A stretch of DNA of 64,000 nt, from positions 870,366 through 934,365 of the forward strand of contig CAXAMN010021995.1 of the NCBI GenBank assembly GCA_963970005.1, given 5' to 3'. Numbering within the stretch: position 1 is the first letter of the stretch; the number at the start of each line of letters is the position of its first letter. Below the pieces are notes generated by a model. It was given only the letters and a program-made list of their open reading frames with translations. It had not been told where the DNA came from and did no database searches. This DNA comes from Durusdinium trenchii. Lineage: Eukaryota; Sar; Dinophyceae; Suessiales; Symbiodiniaceae. The position numbers and the translations under genes are program-made. Of the stretch, positions 37,301 to 47,424 are shown piece by piece.

Positions 37301-37734
37301 CTAACCCCTGAAGCTCTAAAATAGGTTGATGCAGGGAACCAAATTCATAGACTTTGTTTGATGTGTGTAACATAGGATTTGCTGGCACTTACAGCAAGGT
37401 GCCGTGGACATGAAAGACGCCTCCAGAAAAGGCTTACTACCATGTTCACAAACCAACCCAATACTTTCCAAAACGCCCTCAAGTCAATGGAGCATTGCAC
37501 AGTCCTATATAGCAGGACCTACTCAGGTTCGTGCAGTAGGTCTCTCATTGAACATCGTTTGTCGGCGCGTGTTTCGCAGCACATCAGGGACAGGTAACAA
37601 TAGTGAGAGGTAAACTCAGAATGCTTTTACAATTTGCACTTTCTCACGTCACCAAAGGTTTCAATCCAATGATACTTAGATGTGTTCACGTGCCATGAAC
37701 TTGGCATCCCCGACTTGCAGCGGCATGGAACATA

Positions 37735-38080
37735 TAATATAGTTTCTTGAAGGTTCCAGGGTACTTGTCAAAACAGAGCAGGCAAGTCCACGCGTGCGCA
37801 GCCATGGTGATTTGGTACTGCAGGATTCTCTTGCGCACCCTTGCTGAATTAAACAGTGTGAGGTCCGAGCACCACATGCATATAGTACATAAATAACGAC
37901 TTGTATTTCGTGTTTGGGACCTTGCTGTTTTTGTGATTCTGAATTCTGGGCTCTGACTTTCCTCTCACCGCGTGGCACTCGTGAGCTCTGAGGTAGCCAC
38001 TCCTTCACCGACATTTGCTGCCAGCCTCCTTGCAGTTGGCCCTGGACCTGGCTAGGAGCTCTGGTTGGCAAGAGGAAGAA
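37735..38080 (-). CDS. Element gene, probable linker exons
   Basis: Two stretches look coding: about 38,070-37,900 (GGWQQMSVKEWLPQSSRVPR, Gln/Arg-rich) and about 37,830-37,740 (AAHAWTCLLCFDKYPGTFKK). The second has one Cys pair (CLLC) that could be part of a zinc-binding site. Borders are not proven. They lie between the helical exons and the transposase-like exon, on the same strand. Confidence 0.35.
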
Positions 38081-38639
38081 ACCTCATTTCGGGGAATGAG
38101 ATGAAAGGCTTTGAGTTGAAGGTCTTGGAGTTTTTTCCCTGCCGATTGCAGCTCAGTCTGGCTGCAGTAAATGTTCCAGGACATTTCAAATTACAAATTT
38201 GTTCACCGGGTCTGCCAAGCTCACACCTCCAGAACCATCACTAAAGGAAGCTCGATGATCATTTTGGTTAAGATCAATTCAGTACTCACCATCAAGCTAA
38301 GAAGCGTTGCACAGACCCAATACCCAGACTTGGTTTCTTCGACCATGATTTGCGAGTTCGCAAATCCTAACATCAAAATGCCGTGTTGAACAACACGTCC
38401 CAGACAGACCAATCGGCGTCGATCTGTCAAACCCCATCCAGCTTCACTCAGTCTTGTCGATCTTGGCAAAATGCCGTTTTGCATTCCTGGGCTGTGGAAG
38501 AACAAAGCGGGAGTTCCAAAGGTATTCCAATGAGAAGGACAGACAACAACCCATGAAACTGCCAGCAACTAAGGATAAATTGATCAATGTGCCGGATCCG
38601 TACTTCATTCTGGGCCACCTTTGTGCACCTGAGCTGTGC

Positions 38640-39640
38640 GTCTCAGCGGCAGGAGGGAACGGTGGGGAAAAACACCGCTTGAGAATTTGTGCAACCACTG
38701 CATCACCAACAAAGTAAGAAGGCACACGAAGGTTGCGTGCTTCACCATGTTGTCGGATGCCTTCTTCCACCTTGGTTGTTTGAGACCATCATGGACTGCT
38801 GTGTTAGTGTGCATTGTTTTTGCTTTACTTTGACTGAGCCTGCAAATGAGCTACTCTTGACTGAATTGTTGAACTTCCCCATTGGCCAAACATTCGGAGA
38901 GCTTCAAGTAGACTTGATCCAAGGTAGCCAAGTCAGTTTGGATTTGTGCAACCGACCTGGACCACTGGAAAATGCAAGTGGGGCTTCTACTATTACCTTT
39001 TTAACAGCACTTGGAAAGCATGAACATCTAGTAACTTTAAGTGAAAGGCCTGCACGCCAGTTGATCTGAAGCGTGGTTACGCTTGAGATCAGTGCTCAAA
39101 GATCGGAGTTTGGCCATCCTTGTGAGAACGCTGTCGCAGAACTTCTTGAAATCGTCCTTTGCAGACAACGCCTGCCAAGGGCAGCATATAATAGAACAAA
39201 ACCCTTCAACAGAGACGGCTCGAAAGGTGTGATGTGAACTCCATTGGGTTTTGCTTGCTTTTGGGAACATATGTAACCTTTGTCCAACTTGGTGGCCTGG
39301 GACTCTTGCTCACACTCTTCACCACCACGTGCTGCGAAGCGCGTATTCAAGGCATCGACCGCGCTCGTATCCACAGCATCAAAGTCCGGTTCCGTGTCCT
39401 GCACACACACACACACACTAGGTCTGTTAATATATGCATTCATGCAAGGCACAAAGAGGTAACTTATCACCTGCTTAGTGAACATAAGAACACAATCCTG
39501 CACGGTGCGCTGGGTAGAACTTCGGCGCTCTTCGTTAGTGACCTCCTGCTCTTTCTCAGCACCTTCGCGAACACAGATGCAGTACTCATCCTCGCCACTG
39601 TACTTGTTTTTCCTGGCAGCAGTCCAGAACACTACATTGA
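38640..39640 (-). CDS. Element gene, helical exons before the transposase-like part
   Basis: Exons: about 39,617-39,497 (acceptor tgccag|G; RKNKYSGEDEYCICVREGAE), 39,398-39,278 (DTEPDFDAVDTSAVDALNTR; acceptor after a 16-base CA run), 39,171-39,050 (ALSAKDDFKKFCDSVLTRMA; donor GC), 38,956 to about 38,862 (SVAQIQTDLATLDQVYLKLS) and about 38,795-38,640 (VEEGIRQHGEARNLRVPSYF). The 39,050/38,956 junction is GC-AG and keeps phase (AG plus G makes Arg). Predicted structure is helical. These look like protein-interaction segments; I know no enzymatic role. Confidence 0.55.
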
Positions 39641-39922
39641 AGTTCTTTGATAAGCCCAAATTGTATCAAGACCGGTTGGAAAAACCTTCCAATCCAGATT
39701 TATAAGTCAAAACCACTGAACTGCATGTTCCAAAATGTCGGCAAAGGAAAGGCGTCTTGGGTTCTTTGCCTGTGCAGTGAGGGATCGCGACTGCAAACAC
39801 GGATAGCTCCTTCGACCCTCTTCCTGAGCGGCGATGCAGGTGGTATACATGCATGTCCAATAGGTGTTTTTTTAAATAACCTATAGTCCAACAATATTAT
39901 GGTTCATGCCGCAAAGGTTCAC

Positions 39923-40952
39923 ATTCCATCGCAAAACCTTGATCATATCATCCTTTGTGTACCATCCTTCTTCAATTTTGTTGCGAGCAATGTCTTTCTT
40001 GGTGAACGTTTTCTGGCAAAGCGTCACAAATTTGTCCTCAGTATGGAGAACGGCAAAACAGTCGGCCTTGGCAAGCCAGGGTTGGTGACCTATACCGTCG
40101 GTTCGTGAAGCATTCAGTGATTTACACTGGTTTTACTTTCCACAATTCCACCTGACGAAAGCGCAAGAAAGTTGAAGGGGTGTCCACGGGAAGAAGGGCT
40201 TTCCATTGGTGCGTGGTTGATACCAGCTGGCAACATGGGCATTGGACCCATCGCCGGAGAAAAAGGTTTAGCAACTACGATGTGTTTAATAATGCACGCC
40301 AAACACATCCAACAAATACAACATATAATATTTTATAAGCTGAGGGTGAAACAATCATCATCTATTGATCTCGTGTGATTAGGTGCTAGATCGTTGCAAC
40401 ATGTTGCAACTTAGAGTCGGTCTTGAAATCTGCCTTCTCATACATCAAAGCAAGCTCATCCTTGTCGCCGGTCTTCCATTGATCGTGGAGCCAACGAGGT
40501 ACCAACAAGCGGCCGTTTTTCTTCTCCTCGCACTGTCGGCGAAGTTTGGCCTTCAAGGCGTTCCTCCTTTTCTTATGCATCTCAGCCTAAGCCACCCAGG
40601 GTTCAGCTATAAAGGATTTGTTTCGACTTTTTTACACCCCATACATAGTTTCGTAATATCAAAAGGTTACTGTCGTTACAACTTAGAGGCATCAGTATCA
40701 GCTTCCTTTGTAGCAGTGGACTCCAGCTCTGAGGACATCTTACCCTTTTTCTCTGGTGGAGAGGGGTCAGCATCATCAGTCATCCGCTTTAGGGGAGGCT
40801 TGGAACCTGAAGACTTCATGTCAGCAATCGGAGCCGAGGCTGACAACATCTTCAGCGCGCCATCCCGATCCAGCTCCCCGGACTGGACGAGCTTGATGAC
40901 TTGCTGGAGGGTGTCCTGGGCAACGGTTGGGGGAAGCGACGCTGGTAAGATT
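39923..40952 (-). CDS. Element gene, WLHDQW and GWYTKDDM modules
   Basis: Exons are 40,952-40,683 (PTVAQDTLQQVIKLVQSGEL, then PPLKRMTDDADPSPPEKK; true donor may be the AAG|GA inside), 40,586-40,419 (168 bases) and 40,036-39,923 (114 bases). The second encodes HKKRRNALKAKLRRQCEEKK, then LLVPRWLHDQWKTGDKDELA. The third encodes DKFVTLCQKTFTKKDIARNK, then EEGWYTKDDMIKVLRW. The 40,419/40,036 junction uses a GA donor and keeps phase 0, joining FKT to DKFV. From memory, the basic VP-x-WLH-x-x-W block followed by EGWYT is a recurrent dinoflagellate pair. It is rich in Arg, Lys and Trp and may bind DNA. No catalytic motif. Confidence 0.6.
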
Positions 40953-41003
40953 CTGTAAGGACAGCATCAAACCAAAGATGTTTCTTTCCCTCTATAGTCA
41001 ATC

Positions 41004-42000
41004 CTGCTCGCTCGTTCCCTTGGGCAAAGTGCTTGGTGGGGAGAAGGTTTGACTCTTCTGTTCACGAAGCTCTTCAGGGTTTTCAGGAACGGTCTCCACC
41101 TGAGTCTCCTCCGGTTGGTCCAACTGAGTGCCAGAAGGCACACCAGGAGTTTCACTATCGATCTCAATCACCAGCGGGATACTCGCTGCATTCTGAGGAG
41201 TTGCCTAAGTAGGTAGATCATTCACCCTTCACAGCACAAGACATCACCATATACCTCAACAGTGTTAAGACCGAGTTACAACCCGAGGAATCAAACCTGC
41301 AGATTCCGCCTTGGCCTTCACATGTTCCTCCATCTCACGTAGCTGCTGCTCCTCTAGGTCAGCCAGCCCTTCGGCCTGAGCACGGGCATGCACGGGCCAA
41401 GGATTAGGATATGACTTCCCCCTGATCCCATCAAACAAATTGCACATGTGCCAAGCATATAGTATACTTGTAAGCTTAGTTGGCGGCGCTCCGCTGGCGG
41501 ACATCCAAGTCAGCAAGAGCGCCCTCCAACTCCTGACGGTTCGCATTCCACCACAAAGTGCAACAGGTCCAAATGTTTGATCAAGATGGTTTGGATTTGG
41601 ATTGAGTACACATTGAGAATGAAGGTTGTCTTGTGATCATCAATGCGATTTCGATATGTTTGGTTGTGCCCCCCGATTTGGCAAGTGTAGCCACAAAAGC
41701 GAAAAACATGTCGTATTTCCGATTCAAGACAGATCACACACTGGTGGACTCTCTAGCGCGCGGGTACATTACAGGTGCTTTGTTTTCCCTATTGAGCGAC
41801 CAATCAATTGTTAGAGAAGGGGCTTGGCATGAACCTGAGGCCCAACAAGACCAGGGACGCGCCTTGAGACGATCAAGATCATCTGGAAGCTCTTGCTCCA
41901 TGTCGGAGATGAGGTGCATCAAGCCCGAGTCCAACTCCGTGGTGGACCAGACTTTGGACGCTAGGGAATGAGTGGACGCTTTCCTCACACCGTACATGGC
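41004..42000 (-). CDS. Element gene, acidic and coiled linker exons
   Basis: Exons: 42,000-41,863 (SLASKVWSTTELDSGLMHLI, then SDMEQELPDDLDRLK; donor AAG|GC), about 41,532-41,482 (ELEGALADLDVRQRSAAN), 41,375-41,297 (GLADLEEQQLREMEEHVKAK; GT or GC donor) and 41,204-41,004 (TPQNAASIPLVIEIDSETPG, then a Glu/Pro/Thr-rich stretch; possible GA donor). Charged, low-complexity and coiled-coil composition suggests a flexible linker between the methyltransferase-like and basic modules. The phase of some junctions could not be settled, so small exons may be missing. Confidence 0.5.
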
Positions 42001-42360
42001 CTCAACGAGCTAGAATAAACAATACCTTCAAGACTTCGAGCCAGTTCCTTTTGTTGCAGCTAAGAAGTCTGGATTAACCTCTGTAGCCTTGTTTTGCCTC
42101 ATGGCAAACATATCAGAAAAAAAGGACATGTGTTCATGTTGACAGGATCTGTTTATCCTTCCCAAATGAGCATGACCCTGTTTGTGATCACTATGTCAGC
42201 ACATCTCCGCGATTCTCGAATGCACGAGCTTTGCAAAATCCTGCACAAATTATCCTAGAGGCTGTTATGACAACCTCACAGGGATGATAGTATGATCAAA
42301 ACAGGTTCAAGATGGTTCAAAACCATGTTGGTTCCGTAGTGATTTGCGCTAGATTTACCC

Positions 42361-42520
42361 ATAATTTTTTACGGGTATTTTACGGATATTTACGGGTAAT
42401 TTACGGATTTTTACGGGTAGATATTTTTAGGTAGAAGTATTACCTGGTAATCTTTGCATATTAACCTATGAAAACCATACTATTTTAGTAGATTACGGGT
42501 AGAATTACGGGTTTACGCCT
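42361..42520. repeat. Degenerate TTACGGGTA repeats in an intron
   Basis: An AT-rich tract with about ten variants of tttacggg(t/a) lies between the exons ending at 42,639 and starting at 42,000. Examples are ttacgggtatttt, ttacggatattt, ttacgggtaattt and ttacgggtagatt. The period varies from about 10 to 17 bases. Confidence 0.7.
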
Positions 42521-42638
42521 CCAGACCTATCAAGAGTAGTAAAGATATCATTTGTCATCTCGAATTAGTAACTTGAACATGAAACATCGTGTGTTGAACC
42601 TGCTTTTAGCAGCCATACTAAAGACAGGCCATCAAAAC

Positions 42639-44503
42639 CTGTGTGGCAAGACCCGTCTGAACTCATCAGGAATTGACAAGTTCTTGCCACCTCTCAAATA
42701 TCTCACCACATCCTCAAGATTTGCCTCCGACCAGGCCGAATCTTCATCTGCTCCAAACTCTGCTTGGGCAAAGGTCTCTGCTGCAGGAGGCGTGACTGGT
42801 GGGAGCTCAGGGTTACCATACTTCTCGGAGACAAGCTGCTCCCACAATTCCACAAACTTCATGCCAAACGTAGTGGGATATTCCCTTGGTGGACATGAAA
42901 CAAGGAAAGCATCCAGGTACAATCCATTCAGTGCATGATGTGTCTTGACAGTGTTTCCCAAACCCCTACTAGTTTGCAAACCCGGATAGATTGCGCACTC
43001 CCTTTGTTTTTTTTGGGGGTGATTGAGCAGGTAACCACAAGATATTGAACGGAGTGCCCCAGAGGACCCAAAACCGATCCTACACAACACTCCCTGCGAA
43101 GACAAACAAAAGGCTATACATGTTTCCAGCAACTGAGAAAAACACTCAGACTGCCGAAGTCGTGGGTTTCCTTCCCACCGTCTCTTCCCTGAACGATCTG
43201 TGTACACATCCGTGGTCCTTCTCTGTTCTCGCTCTGCCTTGGGCACCTTCTGCCACCCCAGCAAGCGGCCCTGCCAAAGCCGCTTCACCCACGGAGAGTT
43301 TGAGTAGCAATAGTGTTTTTTTGGAGTGGGTCCTCCATAATGCACCATATACCAGATGCCTTTCGATACCTCAGATCTGCAGGCCTAGCTTGCCTAATGA
43401 CAAGTGTTTGAGGACATGGGTGCTCTCAGTAGACTGCCTAATACTGACCGCTAAGTTGCAGATCCCACTCCACTGACCGCTTCCAAAGAACGCACCATCC
43501 AACGGAAGCGTGGGTACCACTCCAAAAAAGATTGAAAAGGTTGCTCCAATGTCCACGTGCCTCCCATAGCCACTACCAGTGTGATCAATAATATGACCCT
43601 TGGCGGCAAATCTGGTAAAAGGTCAGCCCATGTTGGTTTAGCACTGTCGGCTGAAAAACATATAATATGTTCCCTTTAGTACGTTTCCACTACTCATGCT
43701 TTCGATGTGGGGGCATTACATACAGCCTGTGGTCCTAGTTAGCTGCATTGACCCCAAAAACACCAGATTGTTTGCTCCCCTCCATCCTCCCACTGACCAA
43801 CCTGCCAACGAAACGGTCCCCAATTGGATGCCTACAAGGTGTTGTTCCTCGGCCAAAAGGCCACACTATGAGACGATCATATGATTGGGTTTGTGAGGGC
43901 ATCTCTTGACCATAGGGTTACAGGGTTGTTCTAAGAGATGGGGGGGGCTCTCCTAGTCGGCATTGTTCTACTTAGGTTAGTGTAGCCTCGTAAACAACAA
44001 ACAAGCACACCGCAAAGTCAAGAGTCATTATGACTATGTAGTGTGTATCGTTTGGACCGACCCTTCATCAAACACAGTTCTGGGAGCCAAAGGTCCGACT
44101 GGCCATAGTGTTGGCTTGCCGCACTGATGGATAATCAGTGTTGCCAACACTTGCGCATGCTGACCGTGCGCTCGTGCCAACATTGACACTACTCCACGAT
44201 GAACACTTGATTCCGAAGTGGGTCACGAAGCCATAAGGGTCGCCGCGTAATATAGTGTGAATTGCCAACCTTAGACATCCAAACCTCGAACAATTGAAGA
44301 TTGATTAGGCAACAAAACCACCTGGCTTAGTTCGTGTCTAGGAACGCCATACCCTCTGGTGTCAGTATGTCCATCACTGCCCTCCCGGCATCATCCTTGG
44401 CAAGGTCCAGGATGTCCAATCGAACTGCAGCTCGGCCGGCAAGCCGTTGGCACCGGGTGAGTTCCCCTTTACCGGCAAAGAACTCGATGGATTGGAAGGT
44501 TAC
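42639..44503 (-). CDS. Element gene, divergent C5-cytosine methyltransferase-like module
   Basis: Five exons: 44,503-44,343; 44,269-44,096; 43,599-43,478; 43,369-43,152; 42,884-42,639. Three junctions were checked and keep phase (GA-AG, GT-AG, GT-AG). In order, the protein shows SIEFFAGKGELTRCQRLAG (cf. motif I of Dcm/DNMT, D/E-x-F-x-G-x-G), VRLDILD (motif II acidic residue), HFGIKCSSWSSVNVGT (in place of the PCQ motif IV; a cysteine is kept), GGTWTLEQP (in place of ENV, motif VI) and VHYGGPTPKKHYCYSNSP (cf. YGVPQ-x-R-x-R, motif VIII). It ends with a basic segment (RRTTDVYTDRSGKRRWEG) and an acidic one. The order and spacing fit a Rossmann-fold C5-methyltransferase. The changed PCQ and ENV motifs leave activity open. 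I infer a DNA- or RNA-methylating or SAM-binding role. Confidence 0.6.
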
Positions 44504-45623
44504 CTATCAAGCATCGATCCCCATGTCCCAAATGAAGTTGAACAGTTAATAAATGTTAATTGCAAGAAACAGGTCTCAACATCAGAAGCTCCTTGTCAAG
44601 AGCAGTTGTATTTATTGCAGGGATAGTCGTCCAGGCGGTCAAGAGCACTGTAAGTAGGAATGCCTCAGAAAATTGTTTGATTGTTTGTGGTCATGTTTCA
44701 ACATCCTTTCCATATTTGATGCATGCTTTACATACCACCACACTCGCTGTATGCTGCCGGCACACTTTCGGTACACACAACTTGTTCAGGCGCCAGATCA
44801 GGTTTGAGAGGTTGACACCATTCAACCCCATGGCTCGATGGATCGTCTAAGGCAAAGCGATCGATGTTGGATGAAGATTTCCATCCATCGCTGGCGGCAG
44901 TCTTTTCATGTGGTTTGACTGCAGTCTTGGAGAACTATTTTGCATGCATGTACTGTTCCTGTGCCCGTGAGCAGCGGCCTGAAAGGAAGAAAACACGAGC
45001 ATGCACGAGCACACTTTGCGTGTTTAGAGTGTGAAGTGAGTCAGCTTATCGAACATTGCAACTGCATGTGTTGGAAACCTTTCGCAGATCATGGGAGAAA
45101 GCACGCTTCGACTCATTTGTTTCGTGCAATCTAGCCGGCATGACACCCATCCGCGTAAATGCCTGCCTTCACAGCCCATTTCATCCCCTTCAGCTTCTTG
45201 TGAGGCGGCATTCCGGACCTCAGCGGATGGCGATGATGAAGCAAGGAAATTCATGCTGCTTGGCCATGGATTGTGGGAAGCGGAGAGGCTGGCACAGATT
45301 ATGTCAGATCTGATATTTCGACAACTCCCAGGTATGAAAAAAAGTAGAACACTCGATCCACCATAAGCTGCTTGCTGGTAGGGTGATAATTTTTCTTTTG
45401 CTGCGTGTCCCAGAGCTGTATAGCTCTAGTTGACTGCATCGAGTCAAATCCCCCTTGTCACATGAGGTAATCCCCGTGCAACTTCAAATAGTATGGTTCA
45501 AGGTCCACTCAAAACGGCCGGCGGGTGGTTCTCCATGATGAGAAGCAACAAAGAAACATTACAGTCTAACTCATGCATGGTTGATCACTCAAGAGCATCA
45601 CTGTTGATAGTGAACAACCTCAC

Positions 45624-45745
45624 CCAGAGAGACCATCTACCGCACGGCCAGCATTGAACTTCACTTTGGCCATCACTAACTTGAAGTCCCCGTTTTGTTC
45701 ATCATCGGTCACGTCAATCTCTGGCTGTCCTTCCAGCCAGATGGC
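45624..45745 (-). CDS. Element gene, short acidic exon
   Basis: Acceptor gcctag|G, then an open frame (IWLEGQPEIDVTDDEQNGDF, KLVMAKVKFNAGRAVD) to a GT donor at TCTGG|GTGAGG. It is 122 bases, similar to its neighbours. It follows the Lys/Ala-rich exon. A further exon near 45,250-45,130 is possible but can be read in two frames, so I leave it out. Confidence 0.5.
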
Positions 45746-45887
45746 CTAGGCAAGTCGATCATCATGTCCCCAACATGTTGTTCTAGCATGGTTGCTGAAA
45801 TCAAGTTCATGCATTAAACGTATTATCCATGGCCATTCGTGCAAGATGTACGAAGTTGAGAAATGCAAACCAGGGCACAAAAAGCAA

Positions 45888-47070
45888 CCCAGCATTGTAA
45901 GAACACATCATGCGCTTGTTGTACTGCTCAGAGGGATCAGGGCCTTTGGCACGAAGGGGAAAGTAAGCAACCTGGGGCGAACCAACTAACTTCGTCCACT
46001 TGACCCCAACAGCCACCCGCGTCCAGTAGGGCATGACACTGACGTTCTTCAAGTTGTGCTCCGGCAAGTCGGCGTAGATGTATTCCTTGAGGGCATCGAA
46101 CTCCAAGCTTTCCACTTTGTCAAGGTCGTTCAGGATCATATCTCTCATCCCGTCATCCTCCAACTCTGCGTCTGCCAAGCTTGGCCCCCTGCGAGCTCGT
46201 CCCTTTGCAGCGGCCCTCTTTGCTGCTGCCTTTTTCGCCGCCGCTTTTGGTTTTCTCTTTGCTGCTGCCGCCTTGGCGGCCCGCTTTGGCGCTGCCTTTG
46301 GCGCTTTTTCTGCCTTAGCCTTTGCCTTCGCTTCTGCCAACACGCTGGCCTTGGTCTTGGCCCTCTTGGCCGGGGGTTCCTCCTCCTCAACCTCATCCTC
46401 CTCACGTCCCTCCTCCTCCTCCTCATCCACAAGTCCAAGGTCCTCCTCCACAGGATCCTCAGGATCTTCAAAGAGTTTGCGCTTTGGTGAAGCAATGTCA
46501 TCGACACGGCTCTCTTTGCTAGATTCCGCCACTGAGCGGCCGATTTCCCTTCGGGCACCCTCCATCTCCAATTCCACATCATCTTCTTCCTCATCATCGT
46601 CACACCTTTCATAAGCCAAGGTCGCTGGATCTTGGCTTTTTGAACACCGAGCCTGTCCCTTCATGGCAGAGCGGACTTTCATCCTAATCTTTGGCGACGC
46701 TTTGGGAGCAGCCTTCCTGCTTCCAGCTTTGGCCTTAGCAGCCGAGCTTTTGGCCTTTGCCTTGGCCTTTGCCTTGGCCACAGGCAGGTCAGCACCTTCT
46801 TCCTTGACCTCTTCCTCTTCTGGGGTGGCCTTGGCCTTGGACTTGGCCTTTCCCTTGGCTCTGCCCTTGGCCGCTGGAGCGCTAAGTGCAGCAGCTTCTG
46901 CAGCACTTGCTCCATCGGCAAGAGCTTCAGCAGCATCCTCCTTAGAGGATTTGTCCTGCGCCTTGCTCTTCCCTTTTGCTTTGGCCTTAGCCTTGCCTTT
47001 AGCCTCCCGGAGCTTGTCCTTGTCCTTCTTAAGGTTCTCCAAAGCCTCCTTCAATCTGAGTTGGTGCCTC
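45888..47070 (-). CDS. Element gene, Lys/Ala-rich histone-H1-like exon
   Basis: One long exon (acceptor ctcaccag|G at 47,070; 3' end approximate). It opens with a charged helix (LKEALENLKKDKDKLREAKG) and continues with KAKAKAK repeats, acidic runs (DDDEEEDD, EEEEEGREEDEVEEEE) and a second KAAAKK/KRAAAK block, like histone H1 tails. It closes with a folded segment (MPYWTRVAVGVKWTKLV, VAYFPLRAKGPDPSEQYNKR). The basic blocks would bind nucleic acid and act in the nucleus; several KRK-type stretches could serve as nuclear signals. Complementary plus-strand frames are shadows. The next exon is 45,745-45,624. Confidence 0.6.
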
Positions 47071-47424
47071 CTGGTGAGTACCTCCAACAAAGCCATCGAG
47101 CAAAGAAAACACACAAATCAGTGGAAACAACATTCATGAAACTTGCGCGAATGGCCATGGTGTATACACGATCGCAAGCAATAGAGAGAGAGAGAGAAGG
47201 AGACGGTCACGAGAGAGGGCGAGCTGGCCCAGAAAAGAGAAAGATTGATCGAGAGATGGAATAAGGTCGGATGATGGAGAGAGGAAAAGGATTGTTTTCA
47301 GCATAGTTTTTCCTCATGTTCTTTCACAAAGATTCTCCAACATGCCATGACTCTGCTATCAATTGAGGAAACCCAAGCAGTTTAGCTTTCATATAATTAT
47401 TCAGTTTACATTTATTCTTTCACA

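Noticed and set aside
46056-47139. Long plus-strand frames rich in Leu/Ala/Ser
   Set aside because: Antisense shadows of the Lys/Ala-rich exon; the minus strand has the acceptor, neighbours and sensible composition.
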